Shown here: in pieces, positions 1 through 8,908 of the stretch
How positions within the stretch are numbered: position 1 is the first letter of the stretch
Layout of the letters: every line of letters begins with the position of its first letter
From: Scedosporium boydii
Taxonomy: Eukaryota; Ascomycota; Sordariomycetes; Microascales; Microascaceae
DNA length: 10,530 bases
Assembly: GCA_002221725.1 (NCBI GenBank)
Contig: NJFT01000438.1
Coordinates: 1-10,530, forward strand
Direction: 5' to 3'
Made by a program: the position numbers and the translations under genes
Notes under the pieces: generated by a model
What the model saw: only the letters and a program-made list of their open reading frames with translations
Databases searched by the model: none
Told to the model about the DNA's origin: nothing

Positions 1-1405
1 AGCACCCATGGGCTCAAAATTGGCAGGAGTCTTGTCTTCAAAGTAGTCCGGGTTCTTGATCTTTCGGGGGGCCCAGGGTCCCTTGTACGCGGGGTTATCG
101 ATCATGGGGGCAGACCATTTACCCTTGAACTCTGGGTTCTTCATCATGGGCTTAGTCCACGGGCCACAACCAGAGACCTCGGAGCACTTGGGATTGGGGA
201 CAGTTGGGGGAATCCAGTCACCATCCTCCTCATCGTCCCAGTCCTCTGGCTTCTCAGCCTCGGGATCGGGAATGGAGGTGGGCTCGTTCTCGAGCCAGTC
301 CTCGGGCTGGGTGGCGTCCTCGTCCACGATTTCGTAGGGGGCATCCTCATCCCAGTCCTCGGGCTTCTCCGCATCAGGGTCGGGAATGCGAGCCTCGTCA
401 ACCCAGTCTTCGGGCTTCGTATCGGAAGGATCGTCAATTTCCTCGGGGGGGTTGACAGAGGGCTGGAAGTCAGTAAGGAGGCTGCCCGACTTGACCTCTT
501 CGCCGTTCTGCTTGACAACATAGGTGTTGTTCGGGTGGACAATGAGCGTGTAGAGCTCCGTGGTCTTGACGATCTTGGCAGTGGGAGGGGTGACCAGGTG
601 CTTCTCCTCGTGCTCGCCAGTCTTGGGATTTTTATGGTTGAAAATGAAGTGGACCTTGTTAGTGTGGCCACACTTGTCCGGGCCAAACATGATGACGTAT
701 GGCGTGGTGTTGGAGAACTCCTCCTGATGTAGAGCATTGTTCTCGCGGAGGAGCTTTAGATAAGCGCCGCCACACTCCAGACCGTCTGCAATGAAACTTG
801 GGTTAGGCAATCTGTTGATCTTTGTGCAACGGTTTGCATGTCGTGCTACAGAAGAGACATGGGCTTACTCTGGAGCTTGACTTCGTATTGAACGACGAGC
901 GTCTTGCCCTTGTTATCAATGGTCTTGGGGAACTTCGCCGAAATTGCATGGTGGGCAGCGGCATTCTTGACAACGAGTCCCTTGTCGCCTTCCATGCCCT
1001 TGAAGACGGTAGGTTCCTCGACCGCCCACTCGCCGACGTAGGCCCACTGCTCTTCCTCGTTTCCCTTCGTCTCCTTCTTGGCGTGGGATGGCTTCCATCG
1101 AGCGTCCCAACCGTCGGTAAACTGTTCCAAGAAATCGGCCTTGATCGACGCAGGCTGGGAGAGGTCGAGTCGTTAGCACTTCGATTCAAAGATGACAATC
1201 TCAAGAAGAAAGAAATTTGAGGGGAGAACACAGGAATGACAGTTAAAGTTAGGCTGCAAGACCAAATATCGTGGAAACTTACAGTAAAGGTAGGTAGGTT
1301 GACCGAGACAGAGGAAGCCTCCTCTGGGGAAGTGCCATCATCAGCATTGGCAGTGCCAGCAAGAAGTGCTGCAGTCACTGCCGTCGCAACAGAGTTGAGC
1401 TTCAT
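1..1405 (-). CDS. clxA: calnexin, ER lectin chaperone (5' part; 3' end beyond left edge)
   Basis: Exons are 1405-1283, 1154-869 and 785-1; introns are 1155-1282 and 786-868, both with CTAAC-like branch sites. They join in frame to 398 residues and the frame is still open at base 1. Residues 1-21 form a signal peptide (cut near ANA/DD). The lectin domain carries both calreticulin-family signatures: CGGAY at 141-145 and FGPDKC at 170-175. C141/C175 and C337/C343 match the spacing of the two known calnexin disulfides. Y145, K147, Y166, M169 and E197 align with glucose-binding residues of mammalian calnexin at a constant offset of 20. The P-domain arm has four PEDW repeats (261, 278, 297, 316) followed by type 2 GxW/NPxY repeats. 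Calnexin is a type I ER membrane protein that holds monoglucosylated glycoproteins for folding. The end of the lectin fold, the membrane helix and the cytosolic tail lie outside the window; a full fungal protein is about 560 residues. Calreticulin is the alternative, but fungi of this type normally have only calnexin. Confidence 0.96.
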
Positions 1406-1975
1406 TATGATTTAACACTTGATGTAACTGAGGGAACTCGGACTGCAGAGAAAACCAGGAGGAATCTACTCCAAGGAGAAGAGAAGGAAAATAGGCCAGT
1501 TGGGATATTCCAGGACAAATGTGTCAAATGCCAACAATTGAAGAGGAATAGGGCGAGACAAGGAGAAGGGAAGGTGCTTTAGCACTCTGCTGAGAAAGAT
1601 GGAAGTTCCTACCAGGAGGAATTGTTGTAGAGGAGGAAAGGGATTTGTAGTGGCGGTGATGGGCTAGGGGATTTTCTACTTGAAGCGTGGAGCTTCGAGG
1701 TGAGTGAATGTCAATGGTGAACGTGTCCTTTTTTCTGGGCCCGGAATGTTGCCAGCTGGGTAAAGTTGGAGAGCTCAAGTAATAATTATGAGAATTCTCC
1801 GCCTTGCTTTGCTCCAATTGTCCTTTGTAGGGATTGAGCTTGGGGGACTGCGGGGTGGCTGGTTCCAAGTAATAAACTGCTAATACTTTGTAACATGAAG
1901 TCAAGCTGTCAACATAACCATTTTCCTCGACCCCTGATGTTGGAGATGGCGACCTGTGGATTGAGGGACCGTTTG

Positions 1976-2003
1976 ATTGGCTAAGGCCACGTGTATCAAT
2001 TGG
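1976..2003 (-). promoter_or_regulatory. candidate calnexin upstream element: CACGTG palindrome between two CCAAT boxes
   Basis: CACGTG lies at 1988-1993. On the minus strand, the calnexin sense strand, a CCAAT occurs on each side of it (2003-1999 and 1980-1976). The group is about 580 nt upstream of the calnexin ATG. CACGTG is a bZIP/bHLH core, and CCAAT is bound by the HAP/NF-Y complex. ER-stress elements in animals pair CCAAT or ATTGG with CCACG, but the spacing here (ATTGG, 6 nt, CCACG) differs from the standard ones. That it controls calnexin is inference. Confidence 0.35.
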
Positions 2004-2283
2004 ATCAGTAACACTGAGAAGTACCAATGGGGGGATAGCTCCATCCGAAGTACTTGCAGATAAACGAGGAATAGCCGGCAAAATCCATCAGCCAAAGCTA
2101 GCTCGAGCATTTCCAAGCCTAGAATCTACTTCATAGATAGATTGATTGATGCCTCCATTGTCCCGTGGATGGAATCTGTTCGAAACTTGGGGACGTAATG
2201 CTTTACTTCGTAGTTCCGTTTGGCGGCTGGGAAGATTAAGTCTTGAGCAGGCTAGGCCCACATCAATACTTCGTCCTATTACG

Positions 2284-2319
2284 ACCTGTGACCTGCGACT
2301 GCAACCTGCAACCTGCGAC
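2284..2319 (+). repeat. 7-bp minisatellite, unit ACCTGYR, about five copies
   Basis: The units are ACCTGTG, ACCTGCG, ACTGCA (one base short), ACCTGCA and ACCTGCG, followed by a partial AC. The period is seven bases with one 6-base unit. It lies in noncoding DNA about 880 nt upstream of the calnexin ATG. Confidence 0.85.
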
Positions 2320-2480
2320 GCTCCGTCTTCTGTTTATTGTTATGGAATGCCGAGACTTGATATGAACCGGTAACATTTTGGCCCTGTCTCGCAAGTTTGG
2401 TGCTTCGATAGAATTCATGCTATAAGTTCCCAAGCGTCTCTGCCTGACGCGCTCTTGGTCTACGTGTAGTTCTTATTCTT

Positions 2481-2481
<1 letters not shown>

Positions 2482-2521
<40 letters not shown>
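2482..2521 (+). repeat. (AC)20 microsatellite
   Basis: Twenty uninterrupted AC dinucleotides fill 40 bases. The tract has no imperfections, so it is probably young and likely to vary in length between isolates. CAGCGTG, identical to the yeast UPRE core, follows seven bases later at 2528-2534. Confidence 0.98.
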
Positions 2522-2523
<2 letters not shown>

Positions 2524-2904
2524 AAGTCAGCGTGTGGATTTGTATTGCGCCTTCTCCCTAGCTGCGAGGACTTCGTCTGAATTGACAGACTTTCTCCTAT
2601 CCTCTCCGCCATCAACCTCTGAAATACTGCGTGTGACCCACTTCCCTTTTTCTATTTTCTTCTTTCTTCCGCTGGTGCCATAGGGGACACTCTTCCTGAG
2701 GAACGGATGGTGAAGAGCAGTGTGTGGCGGAGGTTGCTGGATTGTGAACAAGCTATTATGCCGGACAAGTGTGAAGTGACACGAAGTCGGGCTTGCCTGA
2801 AGACATTACTAAAGTCAGACGAACATCCAACATGGCCATTGGTGACGCTTGACAGAGCATCGCATCTCCGGCGACAACTTTCAAGTACGGCGAAGGAAAA
2901 GTTT

Positions 2905-2936
2905 GGGGGCGTGGGGGGAAGGGGGGATCCCAAGGG
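2905..2936 (+). other. potential G-quadruplex, four G-runs
   Basis: G-runs of 5, 6, 6 and 3 (2905-2909, 2913-2918, 2921-2926, 2934-2936) are separated by loops of 3, 2 and 7 nt. This satisfies the standard G3+/N1-7 pattern on the plus strand. The first three runs are long enough to allow several registers. It sits between the GPI gene's 3' end and the distal calnexin upstream region. Folding in vivo is inferred from pattern alone. Confidence 0.6.
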
Positions 2937-3137
2937 TTAACGAGCTACAGTGGAGAGCCCACGGTTCACGTCACACACGCAGGAGTATCATCCCGAGCGT
3001 CCAAGAGGTAGAAGTGAATTGGATCCCGTTGATATAGTAATTATTACCACGTAACCGCACTGCTGGCACTAACGACCCGTGGACGTTCAGTATTTGAATG
3101 GTATCATGACGCTATCGATTACTCCAGAACATGCCCA

Positions 3138-3167
3138 CCAATGGGATGCCAATTGCCCAATAAAATA
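3138..3167 (+). promoter_or_regulatory. three CCAAT boxes followed by a TAAAATA sequence, pointing antisense into the GPI gene
   Basis: CCAAT occurs on the plus strand at 3138-3142, 3149-3153 and 3157-3161, and an A/T-rich TAAAATA follows at 3161-3167. The cluster begins 33 nt beyond the GPI gene's stop codon. It faces into that gene on the antisense strand, so it could drive an antisense transcript. It could equally be incidental 3' UTR sequence. Confidence 0.3.
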
Positions 3168-3199
3168 CACTCGACTCTTCGATAACCTAGGGAGGGCGT

Positions 3200-3872
3200 T
3201 TAGAGCGTCAAGGCGGCAGCTAGAAGACCGAAGAGGCCAAGCGAGGAGGAAACAGCAAGGCCGGAAGCGGCGCCGGGCGACTCGGTGGCAGAGGCCGAGG
3301 AACCAGTTCCAGTGGCGGAGCCAGATGCCGAACTGCCACCATCCGAGTTATCGCTTGAGCCCGAACCAGAGCCGGAGCCGGAGCCGGATCCAGCACCAGC
3401 CTGGTTGGGAGTGCCGATCTTGGGATCGTAGTCTGGGTGATGCGAGGTTAGCAGCCGGGCAGACATGATATGACAAAGCTGGATGATGGCTACTCACAGT
3501 TCTCAAGAACACACTTCTGGAGACAGTTGCTGTAGGCAAGGGTGGCGCTCTCGCTTCCGTCGCCCTGGTCACACTTGGCAGCGCAATCATGGAGCTTGTT
3601 AAGGTTGTCTTCGTTGGGGCTCGGGACCTAGTTTATTTGATGCGAAATCAGACATCGAGTCGGCCTGTTTAGATTGCGGTAGGGGGACCTTTACATACGG
3701 GAGTGCAGTGAGCGAGGCAGTTCACATCGGTAGCAGGACAGCTGTTGATACACTTCTGCTGCTCAGCCGTGAGGCCGGAGGTAGCAGCAGCACCCTCAGC
3801 ACTGGTGGTGGCGTCCTGGGCATGAACAACAGCGGCCAGGATGCTGGCAATGACGACCGGAGTGAAACGCAT
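3200..3872 (-). CDS. small secreted GPI-anchored, Cys-patterned Ser/Gly-rich protein, unknown function
   Basis: Exons are 3872-3699, 3627-3498 and 3432-3200; introns are 3628-3698 (GTATGT donor) and 3433-3497 (GCTAAC branch). The product is 178 residues. Start context GTCAACATG is good for a fungus. Residues 1-18 are a signal peptide (cut VHA/QD). The mature domain has eight cysteines in four CX3C pairs: 41/45, 52/56, 73/77 and 93/97. A Ser/Gly-rich linker (about 114-150) follows, built from SG repeats. It ends in small residues (ESPGAASG, 152-159) and a hydrophobic tail to L178 without Lys or Arg, the form of a GPI attachment signal. Similar proteins in other moulds are usually named GPI-anchored serine-threonine-rich protein; no activity is established that I know of. 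It is probably linked to the plasma membrane or cell wall. It is not a CFEM protein, because the cysteine spacing differs. Confidence 0.85.
3361..3396 (-). repeat. Ser-Gly codon repeat inside the GPI protein linker
   Basis: On the minus strand this is an approximate GGCTCC hexamer repeat encoding alternating Gly and Ser (about residues 114-126). Such coding hexamer repeats often vary in copy number without breaking the frame, so the stalk length may differ between strains. Confidence 0.7.
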
Positions 3873-4155
3873 GTTGACGATGGAATTATGGAATCTTGAT
3901 TATAATAAAAGTTATTACGGGGCGGATGGGAATGAGCGAACGGACAAGTTGGTTTGTGAACGAGTGAATGGGTGTCTCTTGGTGTTGGAAAGGTTGGAGG
4001 ACAGGTCTGGAACCTGAACCGGTGGCTCCCTCCTCTTTAATACGACCCAAAAACAAAACAGGGTCGCGCACCCTACATACAGGCTACTAGTAATAGTTTA
4101 CATGGGACGCGGAACGGACATGGCACAGCGTCTTGGTAAAGTCTCGTGTCCGAGT

Positions 4156-4194
4156 GGCGCTACTTCTTTGTTGGCGAAGGACATGAGTAGCGCC
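4156..4194 (+). repeat. inverted repeat / strong predicted hairpin
   Basis: GGCGCTACT (4156-4164) and AGTAGCGCC (4186-4194) are perfect 9-bp complements. Inside them CTTTG (4166-4170) and CGAAG (4175-4179) pair further, with one G-U, around a TTGG tetraloop. A 5-nt bulge (4181-4185) lies on one side. It is noncoding, about 280 nt upstream of the GPI gene's ATG. Confidence 0.6.
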
Positions 4195-6056
4195 CTGCAT
4201 TGTTGTTGTCCGTGACCGCACAATGGGGCCGAACGCCTAAAGAGGCACTACTGGACAGTATTAACGACGTCCCGTTTTCCCTTCGCTTAAGCTGTCGCGG
4301 GCGATATTTTCCAATCCTCCCAAGTACACTCTTTGCGCTTTTCGTTCTTCACTAACCCTCGCACTCCGAAATATGATCCGGAGAAGAAGAGAGTTGATTT
4401 ACCCATGGGTGGCATCAAACTCATCCAAGGACCGAGGTACTACTGCTACGAGGAAACAAAAAATCACACACCGTGTACAACCCCAAACTGTATATACATG
4501 TACTTTTTATATGAGTGGATACATGCCTGAGAGGGTCAAGGATTCCAACCAGAAATGATGTCGACGAGATGCAGCTGAAATGGATAGGGGCCAGTAATAC
4601 CCAATCGATAGCACCCAACTAACTGCTCTACCCTGTGCAGTGACCAACGATTAATATTCCAATGTCATCTCTGCCCTGCAGTGGTTGGGAGGGTGGCGGT
4701 TGTCCCGCTCCCGCACGATCGATGCACCCCTACTAGTTCTCAGCTGATAGTGAACAGCGCGGGCTAGTACACTCGTGCCTGGAGATAATTAAACGACACG
4801 GCGCTACCTGTGTAAAACGAGCGCCGGTCCAAATCTAGCCTTGGTAGTAGCATAGAAGTATTAATCAAGGCAGGAGTACGAACCACGAAGCCACGAAGAA
4901 CCTTCCAGTACTTGTCCTGCTCTGGGGTGTCTACGTTATTTCAAACATCGATGGCAGCAATTTTTTTTCCTTCCCTCTATTTCATGTCTAGAAACTAGCA
5001 AGTATGTATTCTGTGTAGCCGGGAAGGGTGGGAGATTTCCCAGGATCTTTGCGTCGTTACCTTCATATTCCTCAAAAGCTCCAAGACATTCCCGAAATAT
5101 ATACAAGTATGTACATTTGATGTATGGCAACACAAAAAACACAAAAATTACCGGAGTGGGTTTAGTGTGTTGCAGAACACCTGCGGACCAAGATTAATAC
5201 TCAGCAACCACGAAGCACAGTTACTTCTACGCTACACTTGTCCTCGTATTCTCTCGCCTGGGAAAAGATGGACATGAGGAACCTGGATCAAATGCATCAA
5301 TGATGGTTGATTTGTTGTCTGGGGTGGTTCGGTCTTGGTATAATTAGGCGTTATGCAAAACCTCACTGACGATCAGTTTTTGATGAAGTACTTGGATTTT
5401 GGACATGCTCCCCTTGTAGACTGACACGACTACGGACATTTGCGAAAGCTCAATGTGCCATTTTTCACCGATGATGTGTACAAGTACTCTTGGCGGCAAA
5501 CAGGAGGCATCCCGCGATTGGGTCTCAATACCTGGAGATGCCAGTCTCGTATTGGACCTGAGTCGACATGTACGAAGTCGGCAAACCCAATATCAATCCA
5601 TATTACCAACAAGTTCAGACAAATCACTACACCAATCCTAAGGTGCTACTCATACTACAAGGTATGTTGAAATAGTGGCAAGTCCGTTTGCAATTGAAGC
5701 AGGAGAAAACGACTCTCTGAGGCAAACCAGACAGAGAATGAAGTACGTGGAACAGTACATCGAAGACTCCAATGTTGTTGTCCCCGTCTCCAAACAAAAT
5801 CAGTACGAAGTACAACGGTAATTTGGTGGCTTGATTAAGAAACTCTCTGGCTGAAGGGAGAACCACGCTGGTTTTATGGTGCCAAGATGTTTGCAATCCA
5901 GTTGACAGTAATACTCATCACCCGCATCCGACATAGGTGCGGTGATCTCCGTCCAAATTTCTCAGACTTGAGGTTAGCATAGTGTAGTTTTCTCACAATA
6001 CTCTTAAATCTCGTACTGTTTTAAGCTTGAAGCCTCCTTTTCTTTTTATGTTTAAA

Positions 6057-6081
6057 TTTTTTTTTTTTTTTTTTTTTTTTT
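6057..6081 (+). repeat. T25 homopolymer (A25 on the minus strand)
   Basis: Twenty-five consecutive T lie about 240 nt beyond the dnm1 stop codon, so on the dnm1 sense strand this is an A-tract in or just past the 3' UTR. The flanks (TTTAAA before, AATTAA after) are A/T-rich. No target-site duplication or retroelement sequence is visible beside it, so a retroposed poly(A) tail is not supported. Confidence 0.95.
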
Positions 6082-6316
6082 AATTAAGCTGATTGAATGA
6101 AAAATACACTTCGGCAACTCGCGGACAACCGGTCATCCTATCTAGATAAATTCTATCTCGCCTCCCGGCAATAACTTACAACAATGAACAGAAGAGGTGG
6201 TACAGTCATCGCAGCCTTGTGAACGAGGAGGACAAAGCCCGCGACAACAGCGTCCCCGCTTTTCCTCCCCATGATATCGAGGACGAGAATAACTAGCATT
6301 CCCGGCTTTTCTTGCA

Positions 6317-8908
6317 TCACAAGACTTCTCCTATGATTTTTGCTGCCTCGCGGTAGGTTTGAAGAAGGCTCTCACACTTCTCCCGCTCCTTCTTTACACC
6401 ATCATCTTCATATAGTAACTCTTCGAATAGGCTCTCCTTATACAACTCGCTTACCAGCCTGTTCTGAACTACGTCTTTGCAGTGGTTCACGAGAAGATGC
6501 ATGACCGCCTTTGGGACCTGGTCCGCAATGGACTCTCGCACAATATTGAAGTAGGAAGAAATAAGAGCGCGGATTAAATCCGTTTCCATCGCTTCTCGAT
6601 CAGTGAGGGCCGGTTCCACCCCGGAATTCTATAGAACAAGTTAGAGAGTAGTTTGAGGTAGAAAGGGGATCGAACACCTACAGCTTGGGCTGGAAGGTCA
6701 CCGAACCGCGAATGTTTGATACCATCGCCATCCTCCTCGCGAATTGGCCGCGCGACAGACTTGTCCTCGAGGCGACGAATGCTTTGGCTAATGCTCGGCT
6801 CCGAGTTCTGGCTGACATGTCGAGTGGCGACAGCGTGCGTTGTCTGCTGTTGGGAAACACCGTCTTTGCCGAAGAAATAGTTCAAGAACGAGTCGCGGGT
6901 GTTTCCAAGGCCCTGGCTGTTGAATGGAGAGGGTGAAGCTGAGCGATGTCCATTAACCGCCGACGCAATTCCAGCGGAACCGGGATTGTCTCGAACACTG
7001 GGTGACATGCTCCGTAAACCCCTTGCCTGCGCTTTCCTGAGGCTTGCAACGTCACCTCGCTCGGCGAGAGGAGTGTCTTCATCGTCCTCAGGAGCTTCGG
7101 TTCCGTTCGCCCCTAGCTCTTTCAGCCGCCTCTTTTCGCGACGTTCTCTCTCCTCCTGGACCAGCCGCCTCCGCTCTTTGTCCTGTCGGCTCGTGACAAC
7201 TTGACCCATAGCGGCTGCAGCTCCCAGAAAATTGGGGTGGTTTGTGTTGATGTACGCGCGCTGGATGGATATAAGGGACTCCACGTACGATGAGGCGGGC
7301 CCCAATCTCTCGCGAAGTAGATCCGACACGACTTCAATCAGCTTAGCCTGCAGTCTGGGAAATCGAGAAAGTTCAGTTGAGCCGCATGTATGACAGATTT
7401 TGATCAACTCCTCATACACGAGCTCCACGCAACGCTGACTGGGGATCTCGAGTAACTTGATTTGTGGCTTAACTAGAAGGTCAAAAGCCATCTCGGGCAC
7501 GAAAAGGCTCGGCCGTGGTCCAGTCGAGTTGCGAATGGCAGTCCGGATATCGAGAGCGGAGAGATTTGACGTCGGGTCAATAGACTCGAGTGAACTCCCG
7601 AAAACTGAGTTAAAGATATAGTAGATCCTGGCGCCGCCGCAAAGCTCTTTGGTTGAGATGTCCGTCGAAGTACCATCGATGGATGAGATAAAGGAGGTAG
7701 CGAAACGAGTCATCAATTGCAGTATCAACGATCCGCGATGTTCCTTGCCGCTGAAATGCATGTCACCATAGCTGGCAAGCTCCTGCTGCGTTTGCCCCAT
7801 TAATGTGTTAAGCCTGGCCTTGATGTCGGGGAGCCGCTCCCGAATATGCGCCATTAGCGTCGTGTTCAGCGTTTTTGCTAGAAACTGGGTTCCGCAACGG
7901 GTCGCGATATTTCGATATGCAGGATGATGGCGGAAAAACTCCGCCTCGGCCTTGAGTGCCTCATCCATAGGTTTATTGCCCTGGATGTCTTGCTGCGATC
8001 GATTGACGACACCGATAAAGCCAAGCTTGAGCGGGTATACACGACCGGATAAGATATCCAAAGCATTGGTCCCATGGTCCATCAGATCGACTTTAGTCAA
8101 GACACCGATCGTACGCCTTCCAAGGGGGTCGACATGTCTAGCAAGCTTCAGAGCCTCTGAGTTCACTATGTCGACATTTGCAGGGGAAACGGCAAGAACA
8201 ATACTATTCGGTTTGGCGATATATTCCGAGATGAGATTGCGGGTCTGCTTCTCGATATCCGTCGGTTGGTCGCCGATAGGAACCTAGACGTACACATACG
8301 GTGTTAGAGAGGCCGGCGATTGAGAACGACACACGATTAGCATGTTAATCGGTTCAGTCGAGGGACAATACCTTCGTTAACCCGGGTAAATCCACTAGCG
8401 TGAGGTTCAGGACATAAGGAGAGTAAATTTTCAAGTTTATCGGCTGTCTGTTGATGCCTTTATTCGTCCCGGCAACGCGTGATGTTTCGCTTTCGATCTC
8501 GCGCTTCACGTCGGCGAAATCCGTGAATCTTCGGTTTGGGATATGATGAAATTCTGCCCACTCGGATCGACGCGCTGCCGAAGGGGAACGGTAAGGGTCG
8601 AGGGGAGCATCCGGTTGGGATTCATCGTCGGGGACATTGATGAGCTGCAGAATCAAAGGCCTTCGCGTTACGATACCACTGCCACGTGGTAGGAAATCGC
8701 GTCCAACGATGTTCTCTAGAACAGACGACTTCCCAGCAGACTGAGAACCAACTACAACCTGCAAGCTGTTAGACGAGCGTACGGGGTACCGGGATCAGCT
8801 TCGGCGTACAATCTGCGGGAGGTCTAGAGAGTCGCTGCCGATGGTGTTGAAAACCAAGTCTTGCAGCTTATTGACAATGCCGAGGAGATCCTCGCCCAGG
8901 GCAGCCAT
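6317..8908 (-). CDS. dnm1: dynamin-related GTPase Dnm1/DnmA, mitochondrial and peroxisomal fission
   Basis: Exons are 8908-8810, 8758-8372, 8283-6682 and 6628-6317; introns are 8759-8809, 8284-8371 and 6629-6681. All joins keep frame, giving 799 residues. The start MAALGEDLL has a strong context (ACCATGG); no in-frame ATG is seen upstream. GTPase motifs: P-loop GSQSAGKS 37-44, switch T64, DLPG 156-159, TKVD 225-228, NRS 256-258. The middle/stalk region follows to about 520. A charged, disordered insert (about 521-700) contains a basic/acidic helix near 530-551 and the conserved NYFFGKD at 630-636. The GTPase effector domain fills the last ~100 residues. The length, the middle domain and NYFFGKD match yeast Dnm1 (757 aa) rather than Vps1 (704 aa), which lacks this insert. 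The protein assembles on mitochondria through Fis1/Mdv1-type adaptors and constricts them by GTP hydrolysis. Intron 2 lies just after DLPGLTK. Confidence 0.95.

Larger units (their letters stand above)
1406..3199. other. intergenic region, calnexin upstream / GPI-gene downstream
   Basis: No gene can be supported in these 1.8 kb. The longer open frames (for example 1524-2081 minus) start at TTG or similar codons, have no recognisable protein motif and show no conserved splice structure. The calnexin-proximal part (about 1406-1660) is pyrimidine-rich on the gene's sense strand, as fungal leaders often are. The rest contains the repeats and sites listed separately: the CACGTG/CCAAT group near 1990, the 7-bp minisatellite near 2300, (AC)20 near 2500, the G-rich block near 2920 and the triple CCAAT near 3150. 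Confidence 0.7.
3873..6316. other. gene-free stretch of 2.4 kb between the GPI gene and dnm1
   Basis: I see no supportable coding gene, tRNA or snRNA. Open frames are at most about 90 codons, show no known motif and have no convincing intron joins. The right side includes the GPI gene's promoter and leader (3873 to about 4070); the left-hand flank of dnm1 holds that gene's 3' UTR (just below 6317). The hairpin at 4156-4194 and the T25 tract at 6057-6081 are listed separately. AAGTAC/GTACTT words recur (4322, 4500, 4908, 5386, 5482, 5741, 5808). Confidence 0.65.

Noticed and set aside
144..737. 197-codon minus-strand frame across the calnexin exon
   Set aside because: It is the calnexin exon read in a shifted frame; the correct frame gives the PEDW repeats and both family signatures.
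1512..1523. Near match to a fungal unfolded-protein-response element close to the calnexin start
   Set aside because: On the minus strand it matches only if one extra T is allowed, and I am not certain of the exact consensus, so I do not list it as a site.
1524..2081. 185-codon open frame on the minus strand upstream of calnexin
   Set aside because: It opens at TTG rather than ATG, has no recognisable domain, and lies in the calnexin promoter and leader. Its composition looks like a pyrimidine-rich leader read by chance.
2707..2940. 77-codon ATG-initiated open frame on the plus strand
   Set aside because: No motif or signal peptide, and its C-terminus is the translated G-rich block. Nothing supports expression.
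3079..3468. 129-codon plus-strand frame rich in Arg/Ser/Gln
   Set aside because: It is largely the antisense shadow of the Gly/Ser repeat exon of the GPI gene.
4540..4645. tRNA-like fragment on the minus strand (GGTTGGAATCC preceded by GGTAGAGCAG)
   Set aside because: The B-box-like word lacks the invariant C of GGTTCGANTCC, the spacing to the D-arm-like word is wrong for a tRNA, and no acceptor stem pairs.
5365..5425. Hairpin ACTGA-CGA-TCAGT followed by T5, with TGATGA and CTGA words as in a C/D snoRNA
   Set aside because: The stem is only 5 bp, the C-to-D distance is about 35 nt, too short for a usual C/D snoRNA, and there is no terminal stem.
6317..8908. First reading of this gene as the vacuolar dynamin Vps1
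   Set aside because: The length (799), the middle-domain sequence, the long insert and NYFFGKD agree with Dnm1. Vps1 is about 700 residues and lacks that insert.
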